From NCBI GenBank assembly GCA_031394335.1, contig JANMXS010000098.1:1-9919 (forward strand): a stretch of DNA of 9,919 bases. The letters are read 5' to 3'. Positions 1 through 7,324 of this stretch are shown in pieces. Made by a program: the position numbers and the translations under genes. Within the stretch, counting starts at the first letter, position 1. Each line of letters opens with the position of its first letter. Source of the DNA: UKL13-2 sp031394335 (GTDB lineage Bacteria > Pseudomonadota > Gammaproteobacteria > Burkholderiales > Usitatibacteraceae). Below the pieces are notes generated by a model. It was not told the origin of the DNA and ran no database searches. It was given only the letters and a program-made list of their open reading frames with translations.

Positions 1-2006
1 ACCACCGGCATCTCATTGATACGCAGCACCGGATAGTAGTGGAAGTAGGATTGCTCGACGCGACCATCTTACAAGGTGATCTTCGACAGCAGCGCCGCCG
101 ACAGGCCGAACACCACACTGGACTCGACTTGGGCCTTGACGATATCCGGGTTCACCATCATCCCGCAGTCGACGGCGACCGTGACGCGATGCACCCTGAT
201 TTGATTTTGCACTACCGAAACTTCAGCGACCTGTGCGACATAGGTGCCGTAGCCTTCCATCAGCGCGATGCCCTGGAAGCGGCCTTTGGGCAGGCTGCCG
301 CGGGGTTGATAGCCGGCTTTTTCGGCAGCAATTTTCAGCACATTGCGATAGCGCGCATTCTCCTTGCCTTCCAGCAGCGCCATGCGGAACTCAAGAGGAT
401 CCTTGCCGGCGGCAGCAGCCATTTCGTCGGTAAAACTTTCATTGGCGAAGGCGTTGAGCGCATGCGATACCGAGCGCCAGTAGCCGACGCGCACGCCGGT
501 ATCGACGATCATGTTTTCCACGCTCATATTGGCGATGTTGTAAGGCGTCACTGCCGCTTCGGTCATGAACGGCTCCATCCCGTCCTTGACGAAACTCGGG
601 AACAGACGCGCGGTAACCGATTGCGAGGTGAGACGCGATTTCAGGCCGACCGGCATGCCTTTATCGTTCAGGCCTGCGGACAGCGTATTCAGGCTGACCG
701 GCCGATAAAAATCATGGGTCATATCGTCTTCGCGCGTCCAGATCAGTTTCACCGGCTTGCCGACCGCCTTGGAAATCTGGATGGCCTGCACGATGAAATC
801 GACATCGATACGTCTGCCGAAACCGCCACCCAGAAAGGTGGTGTGAACCTTGACCTTTTCCTTGGGGAAGCCGGTGATCTGCATGGCCATGCCTTCCGCA
901 AGCTGCGGGAATTGGGTGGGGCCGTAAATATCGCAGCCGTCGCCGCGTACGTCAGCGGTGAAGTTCATCGGCTCCATGGTGGCGTGGGCCAGGAACGGCA
1001 GTTCGTAACTCGCTTCGATTTTTTTCGCCGCACCGGCAATGGCCTGATCGGCATCGCCGGTTTTTTTCACGCTGGCGGCGGGCTTGGCGAGCGCGTCGTG
1101 CAACTGCTTGGAAATCGACGCCGATGATAATTTTGCGCCGCTGCCTTCATCCCACTTGATGTTCAAGGCATCGCGCGCCTGCTTGGCCTGCCAGAAGCTG
1201 TCGGCAACCACGGCCACGCCATCATCAATTTTGACCACGGCTTTTACGCCGGGCATGGACTTGGCCTTCGCATCATCAACGCTCACCACTTTGCCGCCGA
1301 TCACCGGGCATTGCGCCAGCGAAGCGATCAGCATGCCGGGCAATTCCACATCGAGACCGAAGCCGGCCTTGCCGGTCACTTTGGCGGGCGTATCGAGACG
1401 CCTTACCGGCTTGCCGACGATCTTGAAATCGCTCGCCGGTTTCAGCGGCGGATCTTTGGGTATCGGCAGCGCCGCGGCTTTTTCGGCGAGTTGCCCGTAG
1501 AAAAGTTTCTTGCCGCCCTTGCTCAGCACCTGGCCGTTTTGCGCACGGCAATCGCCTTCGGGAACATTCCACTCTTTGGCCGCCGCGGACACCAGCATCA
1601 TGCGCGCCTGGGCGCCGGCCTGGCGCAGCGTGGTGTAGGCATCGCGCACACTGGTCGAGCCGCCGGTCAGTTGGCCACCCAGCAGTTTGTTGATATAAGC
1701 CGGATCGACCGGCGCCATTTCGATCTTGACGGCGCGCAGATCCACTTCCAGTTCTTCGGCGACCAGCATCGGCATCGAGGTATAAGTGCCCTGGCCCATC
1801 TCGGAGCGATGGCAAATGATGGTGACCGAGTTGTCGGTGCCGATCTTTACCCAGGCATTGGGCTGCACGATTTTGGCGGTGCTGGCAGCTGCTTTCGCGT
1901 TTGCGGGAAGATGAAACCCGATGACCAGGCCGCTGGCCGCATACGCACTGGCGGCAGCTGAGGTTTTCAGGAATTGGCGGCGTTTCAGATTGGTGTCGGT
2001 AGTCAT
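1..2006 (-). pseudogene. Molybdopterin-binding (large) subunit of a xanthine dehydrogenase-family hydroxylase, IorB-like, interrupted by an in-frame stop
   Basis: Large catalytic subunit of a molybdenum hydroxylase of the isoquinoline 1-oxidoreductase/aldehyde oxidase type. Such enzymes hydroxylate N-heterocycles or aldehydes outside the cytoplasmic membrane; the substrate here is unknown. The ATG at 2004-2006 is chosen because a strong GGAGG lies 6 bases upstream and a twin-arginine signal (RRQFLK, residues 9-14, then an Ala-rich segment) follows at once. Seen motifs: SEMGQG (68-73), an a/b hammerhead region (about 205-290), GGGFGRR (393-399), GYWRSV (508-513) and VDCGMMVNPD (612-621). Reading ends at TAA (69-71) after 645 residues, whereas relatives are usually about 730-760 residues. 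Beyond the stop the same frame stays open to base 1 and reads DGRVEQSYFHYYPVLRINEM, the expected family continuation, so the stop probably replaced a Lys codon. The lost tail would carry the GVGEPG-type motif with the catalytic Glu (family knowledge, not visible here). A sequencing error is the main alternative. Confidence 0.85.
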
Positions 2007-2007
2007 T

Positions 2008-2469
2008 TCACACCTCCACTTTCTGGCCCGCAGCCTTGTGGATGGCGGCGCGGACCCGCTGGTAGGTTCCGCAGCGGCACACATTGCCGCTCATCGCGGC
2101 GTCGATGTCGGCGTCGCTGGGTTTCTTGTTCTTGGCGAGCAGCGCAACTGCGGACATGATCTGCCCCGACTGACAGTAACCGCATTGCGGCACGTCGAGT
2201 TCGATCCAGGCCTTTTGCACCGGGTGCAGGCTCTTGCTGGAAATACCCTCAATGGTCGTGACCTTCTTGCCCTCGCAGGAAGATAGTGGGGTGATGCAGG
2301 AGCGAATTGGTTCACCATTCAAATGCACAGTGCAGGCGCCGCACAGGGCGGCGCCGCAGCCAAATTTGGTGCCATTGAGTTTCAATTCGTCGCGCAGCGC
2401 CCATAGCAGCGGTGTATCGGGGGCGGCCTTGATGGTGACGGCTTTGCCGTTAATGGTCAGTTTTGCCAC
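2008..2469 (-). CDS. (2Fe-2S)-binding small subunit of molybdenum hydroxylase, IorA-like
   Basis: Electron-transfer subunit of a two-subunit molybdenum hydroxylase; it passes electrons from the molybdopterin site of the partner through two [2Fe-2S] clusters to an acceptor. The 153-residue length is normal for the family. The plant-ferredoxin-type cluster is bound by C38, C43, C46 and C58. The second, helical-domain cluster is bound by C96 and C99 (CGYCQSGQIM) and C131 and C133 (VCRCGTY). All eight ligands are present. The start is a GTG at 2467-2469, preceded by AAAGGAAA; a nearby ATG is out of frame. The TGA stop lies one base before the ATG of the large subunit, and the end of this gene contains that subunit's Shine-Dalgarno sequence, so the two are translationally coupled. 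The protein has no signal of its own and is presumably co-exported with the Tat-signal partner. The subunit looks intact although its partner is interrupted. Confidence 0.93.
   Translation of the reverse strand: MAKLTINGKAVTIKAAPDTPLLWALRDELKLNGTKFGCGAALCGACTVHLNGEPIRSCITPLSSCEGKKVTTIEGISSKSLHPVQKAWIELDVPQCGYCQSGQIMSAVALLAKNKKPSDADIDAAMSGNVCRCGTYQRVRAAIHKAAGQKVEV
2011..2017 (-). promoter_or_regulatory. Shine-Dalgarno sequence for the hydroxylase large subunit
   Basis: The minus strand reads GGAGGTG here, inside the last codons of the small subunit. The core GGAGG is 6 bases from the ATG at 2006. It fixes the start of the large subunit just before the RR signal and rejects the 26-codon in-frame extension upstream. 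Confidence 0.85.
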
Positions 2470-2645
2470 GGTATTTCCTTTCCATTCGGTACTTGGTTAC
2501 GGAAAAAGAGTGCGGACTGCTTTCGAAGAATACGGTGGGCGCGCCGTCTTGCAGCGACATCGCCAGAGGAGAACTGCCGGTCGGGAAATTGTCAGCCTGA
2601 ACATGGCTCGGCAGAAACCCGCAATGCAGAACGACAACATACCAG

Positions 2646-2674
2646 ATTATTAAAGTATCCGGTCGGGCCTGCAA
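2646..2674 (-). promoter_or_regulatory. Candidate sigma-70 promoter for the hydroxylase operon
   Basis: On the minus strand TTGCAG (2669-2674) is followed after exactly 17 bases by AATAAT (2646-2651). The -10 matches 5 of 6 consensus bases; the -35 is weak at 3 of 6. It would give a leader of roughly 170 bases before the GTG at 2469. It lies after the nei remnant, so the operon could be transcribed independently of the c-di-GMP genes upstream. Bases 2470-2645 show no gene I can recognise. Confidence 0.35.
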
Positions 2675-2744
2675 TGTCATGTTGCGGCGCGGAAACTGGA
2701 GAGGCCGGGCTTGACTTCAAGTGCCGTTCCGGCATCGCGGATAC

Positions 2745-2967
2745 CAACTGGTTATGGCTGTAAATATGGCTGTAAATGGTGTGGCGGTTGGCGAAGTGGG
2801 TCAGCAGCGTTTTACCGCGTGGCTCCACGCCGGTGATGACCGTGCCGCAAGCGCCGAGCATGCGCTTGCAAGTGCGGAAAATCGAACTCGACCAGATGTG
2901 CGATGCGACCACGCAGTGTGCGCTCCAGCAGATCGGTCGCGCGGCGGATTTCCGGTCATTCTGGCAA
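2745..2967 (-). pseudogene. nei: Remnant of endonuclease VIII (nei), N-terminal part only
   Basis: Decayed 5' end of an Fpg/Nei-family DNA glycosylase gene (base-excision repair of oxidised pyrimidines). From TTG at 2965-2967 the minus strand reads LPE-stop-PEIRRATDLLER and continues to QAHARRL at about 2848. This aligns without gaps, over 40 codons, with the N-terminus of E. coli Nei as I recall it (MPEGPEIRRA...), including the catalytic Pro2 and Glu3. Gly4 has become TGA (2956-2958). At about 2835-2850 the match moves by one base into another frame, which reads GVEPRGKTLLTHFANRHTIYSH and then NQL, the conserved Nei segment. That segment also carries a 12-bp tandem duplication repeating IYSH. 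After NQL (2745) homology fades. The remaining roughly 190 residues, with the H2TH and zinc-finger domains, are absent. The initiator may have been ATG before becoming TTG. It begins only 3 bases after the EAL gene stop, so it was probably the last gene of that operon. Confidence 0.85.
2754..2777. repeat. Perfect 12-bp tandem duplication (atggctgtaaat x2)
   Basis: Two identical adjacent 12-base units occupy 2754-2765 and 2766-2777. On the minus strand each unit encodes IYSH in the frame that matches Nei. The duplication is in frame and doubles a conserved tetrapeptide. It looks like replication slippage in sequence no longer under selection. Confidence 0.9.
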
Positions 2968-2970
2968 CGG

Positions 2971-4290
2971 TCAGCGCCCCCGCTTGGCGAGCCATATGCG
3001 CAAGTCCGCTTCCGGCATTGGCCGGCTGATGACATAGCCTTGGGCAATATCGCAACCAAGTTTTTTCAGCTCCTTGAAGGTGTGCTCGTCTTCGACGCCT
3101 TCGGCGACCACCGAGAGATCGAAGTTGTGCGCCAGATCGATCACCGAGCGCACGATCTGCTGATCGCCTTTCGATTCGCGCATGTTCTGCACGAACAGCT
3201 TGTCGATCTTGAGTTCGTCCAGGGGAAAACGTTTGACATACGACAGCGAGGAATAGCCGGTGCCGAAATCGTCGACCGATAAGCGCAGGCCCATCTGTTT
3301 GAGACGGTTCAGGATGTCCAGTCCGTAGTCCATATCGTTGATTGTCGAGCTTTCGGTGATTTCCAGCGTCACCTTGCGCGGATCTGCCTGCCAGGTGCCC
3401 AGCGCCTGCGCGATCAATTGCGGCAGATCCAGATCGCTGAGGCTGACACCGGAGATGTTGATGCTGATAGCGAGGTCGATGCCGTCGCGCGCCCATTCGT
3501 GCTGGTGGCGCAGTACCGTATTGAGTACCCAGCCCGTCAGCGGACCGATCATGCCGTTGGCCTCGGCCATGCCGACAATCGCCAGTGGCGGCACGGCGCC
3601 GCGTTCGGGCAGCTGCCAGCGTAGCAATGCCTCAACCGCTTTGCACTGGCCGGTTTTGAAATCAATCTGCGGTTGGTACTGGACATCCAGCAGATTGCTG
3701 CGCAAGGCTTCGCGAAACTGGACCTCGAATCCGGAATAGACTTCGGCACTGCCGCGATCTTGTGGCTGAAACACGTATTGCGACACATCGCGGCTGCGCG
3801 CGATGGTTTTGGCAATGTCGGCGTGAATGATCAACTCTTCGGCGGTGGCAGCATGGTCGGGGAAGTAGGCAACCCCGACCACGGCGCGTACGCTGACCAC
3901 GGTGCTGCCGATGGTGAAGGGTGCGTCCAGCGTCTGCTGGATTTTGTGCGCCGCCAGCAAGGCTTGCGCAGCGGTTTTAAGGTTGGGCAGAAAAATGCAG
4001 AGCTTGTCTTCCGAGATATGTACAAAGCGATCCGCTGCACGCAGGATGGCAGGCAAGCGCGCGATGCCGCTGCGCATGATGTCGATGGTTGGCACGCCAA
4101 TCAGGGCATCGAGCTTGTCGTGCCGCACCAGCTTCACAATCAGTACCGCGACTACGCGTTGCGACAGGCGTGCATATTCGATGGCGTTGGCCAGCGCCGG
4201 CTTGAGTTGGTCGCGCGTGAGTTGCTGCCCAGCCTGTAGCGGCGCATATCCGCCGGTGGTCTCGCCAGCCGAGTTGGGGGAGGGGCTCAT
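2971..4290 (-). CDS. GGDEF-EAL protein: probable c-di-GMP phosphodiesterase with degenerate GGDEF domain
   Basis: Predicted cytoplasmic protein of 439 residues that hydrolyses c-di-GMP to pGpG through its EAL domain. Residues about 30-175 form a GGDEF-like domain in which the active-site loop reads SEDKL (93-97) instead of GGDEF, so cyclase activity is not expected. GTP-binding or purely structural roles are known for such domains. Residues about 190-435 form the EAL domain with the expected site residues visible: E220 in EALLRW, N278 (INIS), E310 and E313 (LEITE), D340/D341 in DDFGTGYSSL, K361 in KID, E397 in EGVE and Q417. I therefore expect it to be active. There is no signal peptide, membrane segment or PAS domain. 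The ATG at 4288-4290 lies 16 bases after the HD-GYP stop codon, with only a weak Shine-Dalgarno, so it is probably co-transcribed with and coupled to that gene. No clear terminator follows; the nei remnant starts 3 bases after the stop. Confidence 0.92.
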   Translation of the reverse strand: MSPSPNSAGETTGGYAPLQAGQQLTRDQLKPALANAIEYARLSQRVVAVLIVKLVRHDKLDALIGVPTIDIMRSGIARLPAILRAADRFVHISEDKLCIFLPNLKTAAQALLAAHKIQQTLDAPFTIGSTVVSVRAVVGVAYFPDHAATAEELIIHADIAKTIARSRDVSQYVFQPQDRGSAEVYSGFEVQFREALRSNLLDVQYQPQIDFKTGQCKAVEALLRWQLPERGAVPPLAIVGMAEANGMIGPLTGWVLNTVLRHQHEWARDGIDLAISINISGVSLSDLDLPQLIAQALGTWQADPRKVTLEITESSTINDMDYGLDILNRLKQMGLRLSVDDFGTGYSSLSYVKRFPLDELKIDKLFVQNMRESKGDQQIVRSVIDLAHNFDLSVVAEGVEDEHTFKELKKLGCDIAQGYVISRPMPEADLRIWLAKRGR

Positions 4291-4306
4291 GACAGGTTCG
4301 TTATCA

Positions 4307-5905
4307 TCAGTTCAGATAGTACTCGCCAGGGTCGAGTCCGAATGCATCGCTGGGCAGGCCGCGGCGGATGTAGACCGGTTTATCCGAGACATCGTAGATA
4401 AGATCGATGGTGGTGGGGTACTTGCGCGGCGTTTTGTCGGGCTCGGTGATGATCAGCACTTTGGGCTTGAGGCGCTTCAATTTGTTATGGGTGACGATGA
4501 CGGCCACTTCGCCGGTGGAGAGCTCGACCATGCTGCCGACCGGAAAGGCGCCGACCGACTGGATAAACTGCTCGACCATGTCCTGGTGAAACAGCGTTCC
4601 GCTCCAGTTCGACAGCATCTGCAGGACTTCATGCGGGGACGCCGCTTCGGCGTAGGCGCGCTTCCTGGTCATGGCTGAATAGGTGTCGGCGATTCCGGCC
4701 ATGCGCCCGAATATGCTGATTTTTTCGCCCTGCAGGCCTTGTGGATAACCACTGCCGTTCATGCGCTCATGATGCTGCGCGATGCCTTCGAGGACATCGG
4801 TGTGGATATTCGGCGTACGGTGCAGCTCATTGAGGCCGAGTTCAACATGGGTTTTGACCAGCGCGAATTCATCGTCGGTCAGCCGCCCGTTTTTTTCAAG
4901 CAGCGCGCGCGGCAGCTTTAACTTGCCCACATCGAGCAGCAAACCGACCATGCCGAGATGCGAAAGCGGCTCTCTGGGATAGCCGATGTGGCGACCGAAG
5001 GCGACCAGACTGATCGCGACATTGAGGCCGTGGCCGTAGGTGGATACATCCATTTCGCGCATGCGCGCTACCCACATCATCGCGTCCGGATTGCGCACCA
5101 TGCTTTCAACCATGTCGTCGATCACATCTTCCACACTGTCGAGTTGCATGGTGTTGCCGGTACGGATATCTTCTGCGACTCGCGTCAGGATTTCATTGGT
5201 GCGCGTGTAGGCTTCGGTGGCAAAGGTGAGTTCGTCCTGGACAGTGCGCAGATCCTCATAAATGGTCAACTGAACATTGTCGGGGATGAATCCCGGGCGC
5301 TGGTCCGGCGCAGGAGAAGTGTAGTTGTTGGGGACCTTGTCATCCTTGAATTCATCCTTCACCCGCGTTGCGAACATGTTCTTCAGATAGCCGAAGAATC
5401 CGGGCCGGCTGCCTGAATCATCCTGGCGGGTGCGCGCATCGCGCCGCAATGGCGCGGGGGCAAGCATCGGGGCCCGGTTATCAGTTGCCTTGACTTCACT
5501 ACTGTGCGTCGGGACGGCAAATTCCCTGAATGCTGGCTGCGGGGCCTCGGCGGATTTCGGGGGATGAGCAGGCGTTGCGCGTAGTGGCGGCCGCGTCGGG
5601 CGCAATGGTGCCTCATTGGCCGGCCGGGCAACTGGTGTTGCAACACGGTTAATCTGGACCCGGGTTTCAGGGCCGAGGTCGCGTCGTTCCTGCGGTACCA
5701 CCTTGGGCGGTGCTTCATACTCAAGGCCGATCGAGCGCTCGGGGTCGATCAATACCCACTGACAGGACTCGCGCAGTTGACGCAATTGTTCCGCATCGAC
5801 AATCAGGAAGCCCTGCAGGAGGAAAGGCGTGTCTATCCACGGACGGTCAAGGTCCGCGATAAACATATCGACCCTGAGGTCTTTGACAGGTGTTTTGCGA
5901 AGCAT
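4307..5905 (-). CDS. DUF3391 / HD-GYP domain protein with altered HD motif
   Basis: Protein of 532 residues. Residues 1-65 match the DUF3391 N-terminal domain found before many proteobacterial HD-GYP domains. Residues about 66-205 are a Pro/Ala/Arg-rich linker of low complexity. Residues about 280-440 are the HD-GYP domain, a class that normally degrades c-di-GMP with a bi- or tri-metal centre. Ligand-type residues seen are H292, D325, H353, H378/H379 in HHERMNGSGYP (378-388) and D407. The His of the name-giving HD pair is replaced: LLLDVGK (322-328) has L324 where LLHDxGK is expected. Activity is therefore doubtful, and a sensor or partner role is possible. The C-terminal residues 450-532 look like a small beta-rich domain. 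The ATG at 5903-5905 fits the usual DUF3391 start although no good Shine-Dalgarno precedes it. The gene ends in overlapping stops (TGATGATAA), and the EAL gene follows after 16 bases, so the two form an operon. I saw no convincing promoter. Confidence 0.92.
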   Translation of the reverse strand: MLRKTPVKDLRVDMFIADLDRPWIDTPFLLQGFLIVDAEQLRQLRESCQWVLIDPERSIGLEYEAPPKVVPQERRDLGPETRVQINRVATPVARPANEAPLRPTRPPLRATPAHPPKSAEAPQPAFREFAVPTHSSEVKATDNRAPMLAPAPLRRDARTRQDDSGSRPGFFGYLKNMFATRVKDEFKDDKVPNNYTSPAPDQRPGFIPDNVQLTIYEDLRTVQDELTFATEAYTRTNEILTRVAEDIRTGNTMQLDSVEDVIDDMVESMVRNPDAMMWVARMREMDVSTYGHGLNVAISLVAFGRHIGYPREPLSHLGMVGLLLDVGKLKLPRALLEKNGRLTDDEFALVKTHVELGLNELHRTPNIHTDVLEGIAQHHERMNGSGYPQGLQGEKISIFGRMAGIADTYSAMTRKRAYAEAASPHEVLQMLSNWSGTLFHQDMVEQFIQSVGAFPVGSMVELSTGEVAVIVTHNKLKRLKPKVLIITEPDKTPRKYPTTIDLIYDVSDKPVYIRRGLPSDAFGLDPGEYYLN

Positions 5906-5922
5906 GGGCAGTAACTATTGAT

Positions 5923-5934
5923 GCGCCAAGGCGC
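5923..5934. repeat. Short inverted repeat in the HD-GYP leader
   Basis: gcgcc-aa-ggcgc lies about 18-29 bases before the HD-GYP start codon. It could be a small hairpin in the mRNA leader or a protein site. It has no T-run, so it is not a terminator. Confidence 0.4.
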
Positions 5935-5963
5935 GATATATTTCAGGGTATTTCATTTTACGT

Positions 5964-6011
5964 AATTCCAAAAGTCGTACTACGGCGCAGTTGAAAACAA
6001 TATTTGGAATT
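5964..6011. repeat. Nested inverted repeats in the divergent HD-GYP/tgt intergenic region
   Basis: The outer arms aattccaaa (5964-5972) and tttggaatt (6003-6011) are exact 9-base reverse complements, with centres 39 bases apart, close to four helical turns. Between them lies the odd palindrome cgta-c-tacg (5976-5984). The region separates the minus-strand c-di-GMP operon from tgt, so an operator is possible. No regulator can be named. Confidence 0.45.
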
Positions 6012-6090
6012 TGTTACCGATTTGTAAATTTATTTCGTGCCCCACAAACTGAGGCCGGACGCGCAGCGAGGGGGGATTCCCGGCATTCGT

Positions 6091-6119
6091 TTGGCAAACG
6101 CGGCAATTCCGACTATGCT
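6091..6119 (+). promoter_or_regulatory. Probable sigma-70 promoter of tgt
   Basis: TTGGCA (6091-6096) and TATGCT (6114-6119) are separated by 17 bases, and each matches 4 of 6 consensus bases. Transcription would start near 6126, leaving a leader of about 27 bases before the GTG start of tgt. This supports the GTG at 6153, because the upstream in-frame TTG at 5991 lies before the promoter. Confidence 0.5.
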
Positions 6120-6152
6120 CCCGCATCCTTTGCTGGCCCCCGAAAAGATATC

Positions 6153-7274
6153 GTGAAATTTCAATTGCTGCAAACCAGTGGCGCCGCACGACGCGGTCGC
6201 CTGACACTCAACCATGGCGTCGTTGAAACCCCGGTATTCATGCCGGTCGGTACCTATGGCACCGTCAAAGCCATGAGCCCGCTGGAACTGAATGAGATCG
6301 GTGCACAAATAGTTCTCGGCAATACATTTCATCTCTGGTTACGGCCTGGACTGGACGTTATCGCAAAACACGGCGGATTGCATAGCTTTATGGCCTGGGA
6401 CAAGCCAATACTTACCGACTCAGGTGGGTTTCAGGTGTGGAGCCTAGGTGATTTACGCAAAATTTCCGAAAAAGGGGTGGCTTTTCAGTCGCCCATCAAT
6501 GGTGACAAATGCTTTTTATCGCCGGAAGAATCAATGCGCATCCAGCGGGTGCTGAATTCGGACATCGTGATGATCTTCGATGAATGCACCGCCTACCCCT
6601 CAAGCGTGGACGCCGCCGCGACTTCAATGCAACTATCGCTGCGCTGGGGGCAACGCTGCCAGACCGAGTTTGATCGCCTCGAAAACCCCAATGCCCTGTT
6701 CGGCATCGTGCAAGGCGGCATGTATGAAAACCTGCGCGACGAATCACTCGATGCGCTGACCGCCATGAATTTTGATGGCTATGCAATCGGCGGGCTGTCG
6801 GTTGGCGAGCCCAAGGAGGATATGTCGCGCATTCTGGCGCATACCGCGCCGAAACTGCCGGCCGACAAGCCTCGCTACCTGATGGGCGTCGGCACACCGG
6901 AAGATCTGGTTGAAGCAGTCGGCAAGGGCGTCGACATGTTCGATTGCGTGATGCCGACCCGCAATGCGCGCAACGGCTGGCTGTTTACCCGCTACGGCGA
7001 CATCAAGATCCGCAACGCCAAACACCGTGACGATACCCGTCCGCTTGACGAAACCTGCACCTGCTACGCCTGCCGGAATTTCAGCCGTGCCTATCTTCAC
7101 CATCTGCAACGCGCCAGCGAAATTCTTGGCGCGCGCCTCAATACCATTCACAACCTGTTCTACTATCAGGAACTGATGCGTGAAATGCGCGTGGCCATCG
7201 AAGCGGATGCATTCCCGGCCTTCGTCGACAAATTCCATGCTGACCGGCAGGTTTTGGCGGGTGAGCTGGTATAA
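6153..7274 (+). CDS. tgt: Queuine tRNA-ribosyltransferase (tRNA-guanine transglycosylase)
   Basis: Bacterial TGT exchanges guanine-34 in the anticodon of tRNA Asp, Asn, His and Tyr for preQ1, a step of queuosine synthesis in the cytosol. The 373-residue length is standard. Family features in order are D89 in TDSGGFQ (general base), GGLSVGEP (213-220), D264 in MFDCVMPTRNARNG (catalytic nucleophile), and the zinc site C302, C304, C307 with H333. These positions coincide with E. coli numbering, which confirms the start. The start is GTG at 6153-6155, giving MKFQLLQ; the 54 in-frame codons upstream do not resemble the family and lie over the promoter. Only a weak Shine-Dalgarno (GAAAAGA) precedes it. 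The queA gene that often precedes tgt is not here. yajC, secD and secF follow in the common proteobacterial order. The TAA stop overlaps a -10-like element. Confidence 0.97.
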   Translation: MKFQLLQTSGAARRGRLTLNHGVVETPVFMPVGTYGTVKAMSPLELNEIGAQIVLGNTFHLWLRPGLDVIAKHGGLHSFMAWDKPILTDSGGFQVWSLGDLRKISEKGVAFQSPINGDKCFLSPEESMRIQRVLNSDIVMIFDECTAYPSSVDAAATSMQLSLRWGQRCQTEFDRLENPNALFGIVQGGMYENLRDESLDALTAMNFDGYAIGGLSVGEPKEDMSRILAHTAPKLPADKPRYLMGVGTPEDLVEAVGKGVDMFDCVMPTRNARNGWLFTRYGDIKIRNAKHRDDTRPLDETCTCYACRNFSRAYLHHLQRASEILGARLNTIHNLFYYQELMREMRVAIEADAFPAFVDKFHADRQVLAGELV

Positions 7275-7275
7275 T
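7267..7275 (+). promoter_or_regulatory. Extended -10 promoter element for yajC-secD-secF
   Basis: TGGTATAAT is a perfect extended -10 (TGnTATAAT) and overlaps the last codon and stop of tgt. I see no matching -35 at 17 bases. Transcription from it would start near 7282 and give yajC a leader of nearly 190 bases. A second, weaker possibility is TTGCTT (7291-7296) with GATAAT (7315-7320). Confidence 0.45.
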
Positions 7276-7324
7276 TTCAAGTTGACTTTTTTGCTTGTAT
7301 TTCAAATCGTTGGTGATAATTGAT

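Noticed and set aside
39..1127. Long plus-strand open frame of 362 codons opposite the hydroxylase large subunit
   Set aside because: It lies antisense to a well-recognised gene with clear family motifs, is His/Arg/Gly-rich like a shadow frame, and resembles no family.
2450..2680. 76-codon minus-strand frame before the small hydroxylase subunit
   Set aside because: It overlaps the start of the real gene in another frame, has no Shine-Dalgarno and no recognisable domain.
2704..2733. Hairpin gccgg ... cttga-ct-tcaag ... ccggc as a terminator for the c-di-GMP operon
   Set aside because: The stem is interrupted by an uneven internal loop, and no T-run follows on the minus strand.
2721..3029. 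Plus-strand open frame of 102 codons in the gap, containing MAVNMAVN
   Set aside because: The region is better explained by the nei remnant on the other strand; the repeat in the frame is the 12-bp duplication.
3902..4678. Plus-strand open frame of 258 codons spanning the EAL/HD-GYP junction
   Set aside because: It is opposite two clearly recognised genes and changes composition at their junction, as expected of a shadow.
5991..6152. 54-codon in-frame N-terminal extension of tgt from TTG
   Set aside because: It is unlike TGT, would start upstream of the best promoter, and the GTG at 6153 gives residue numbers that match the family active-site positions.
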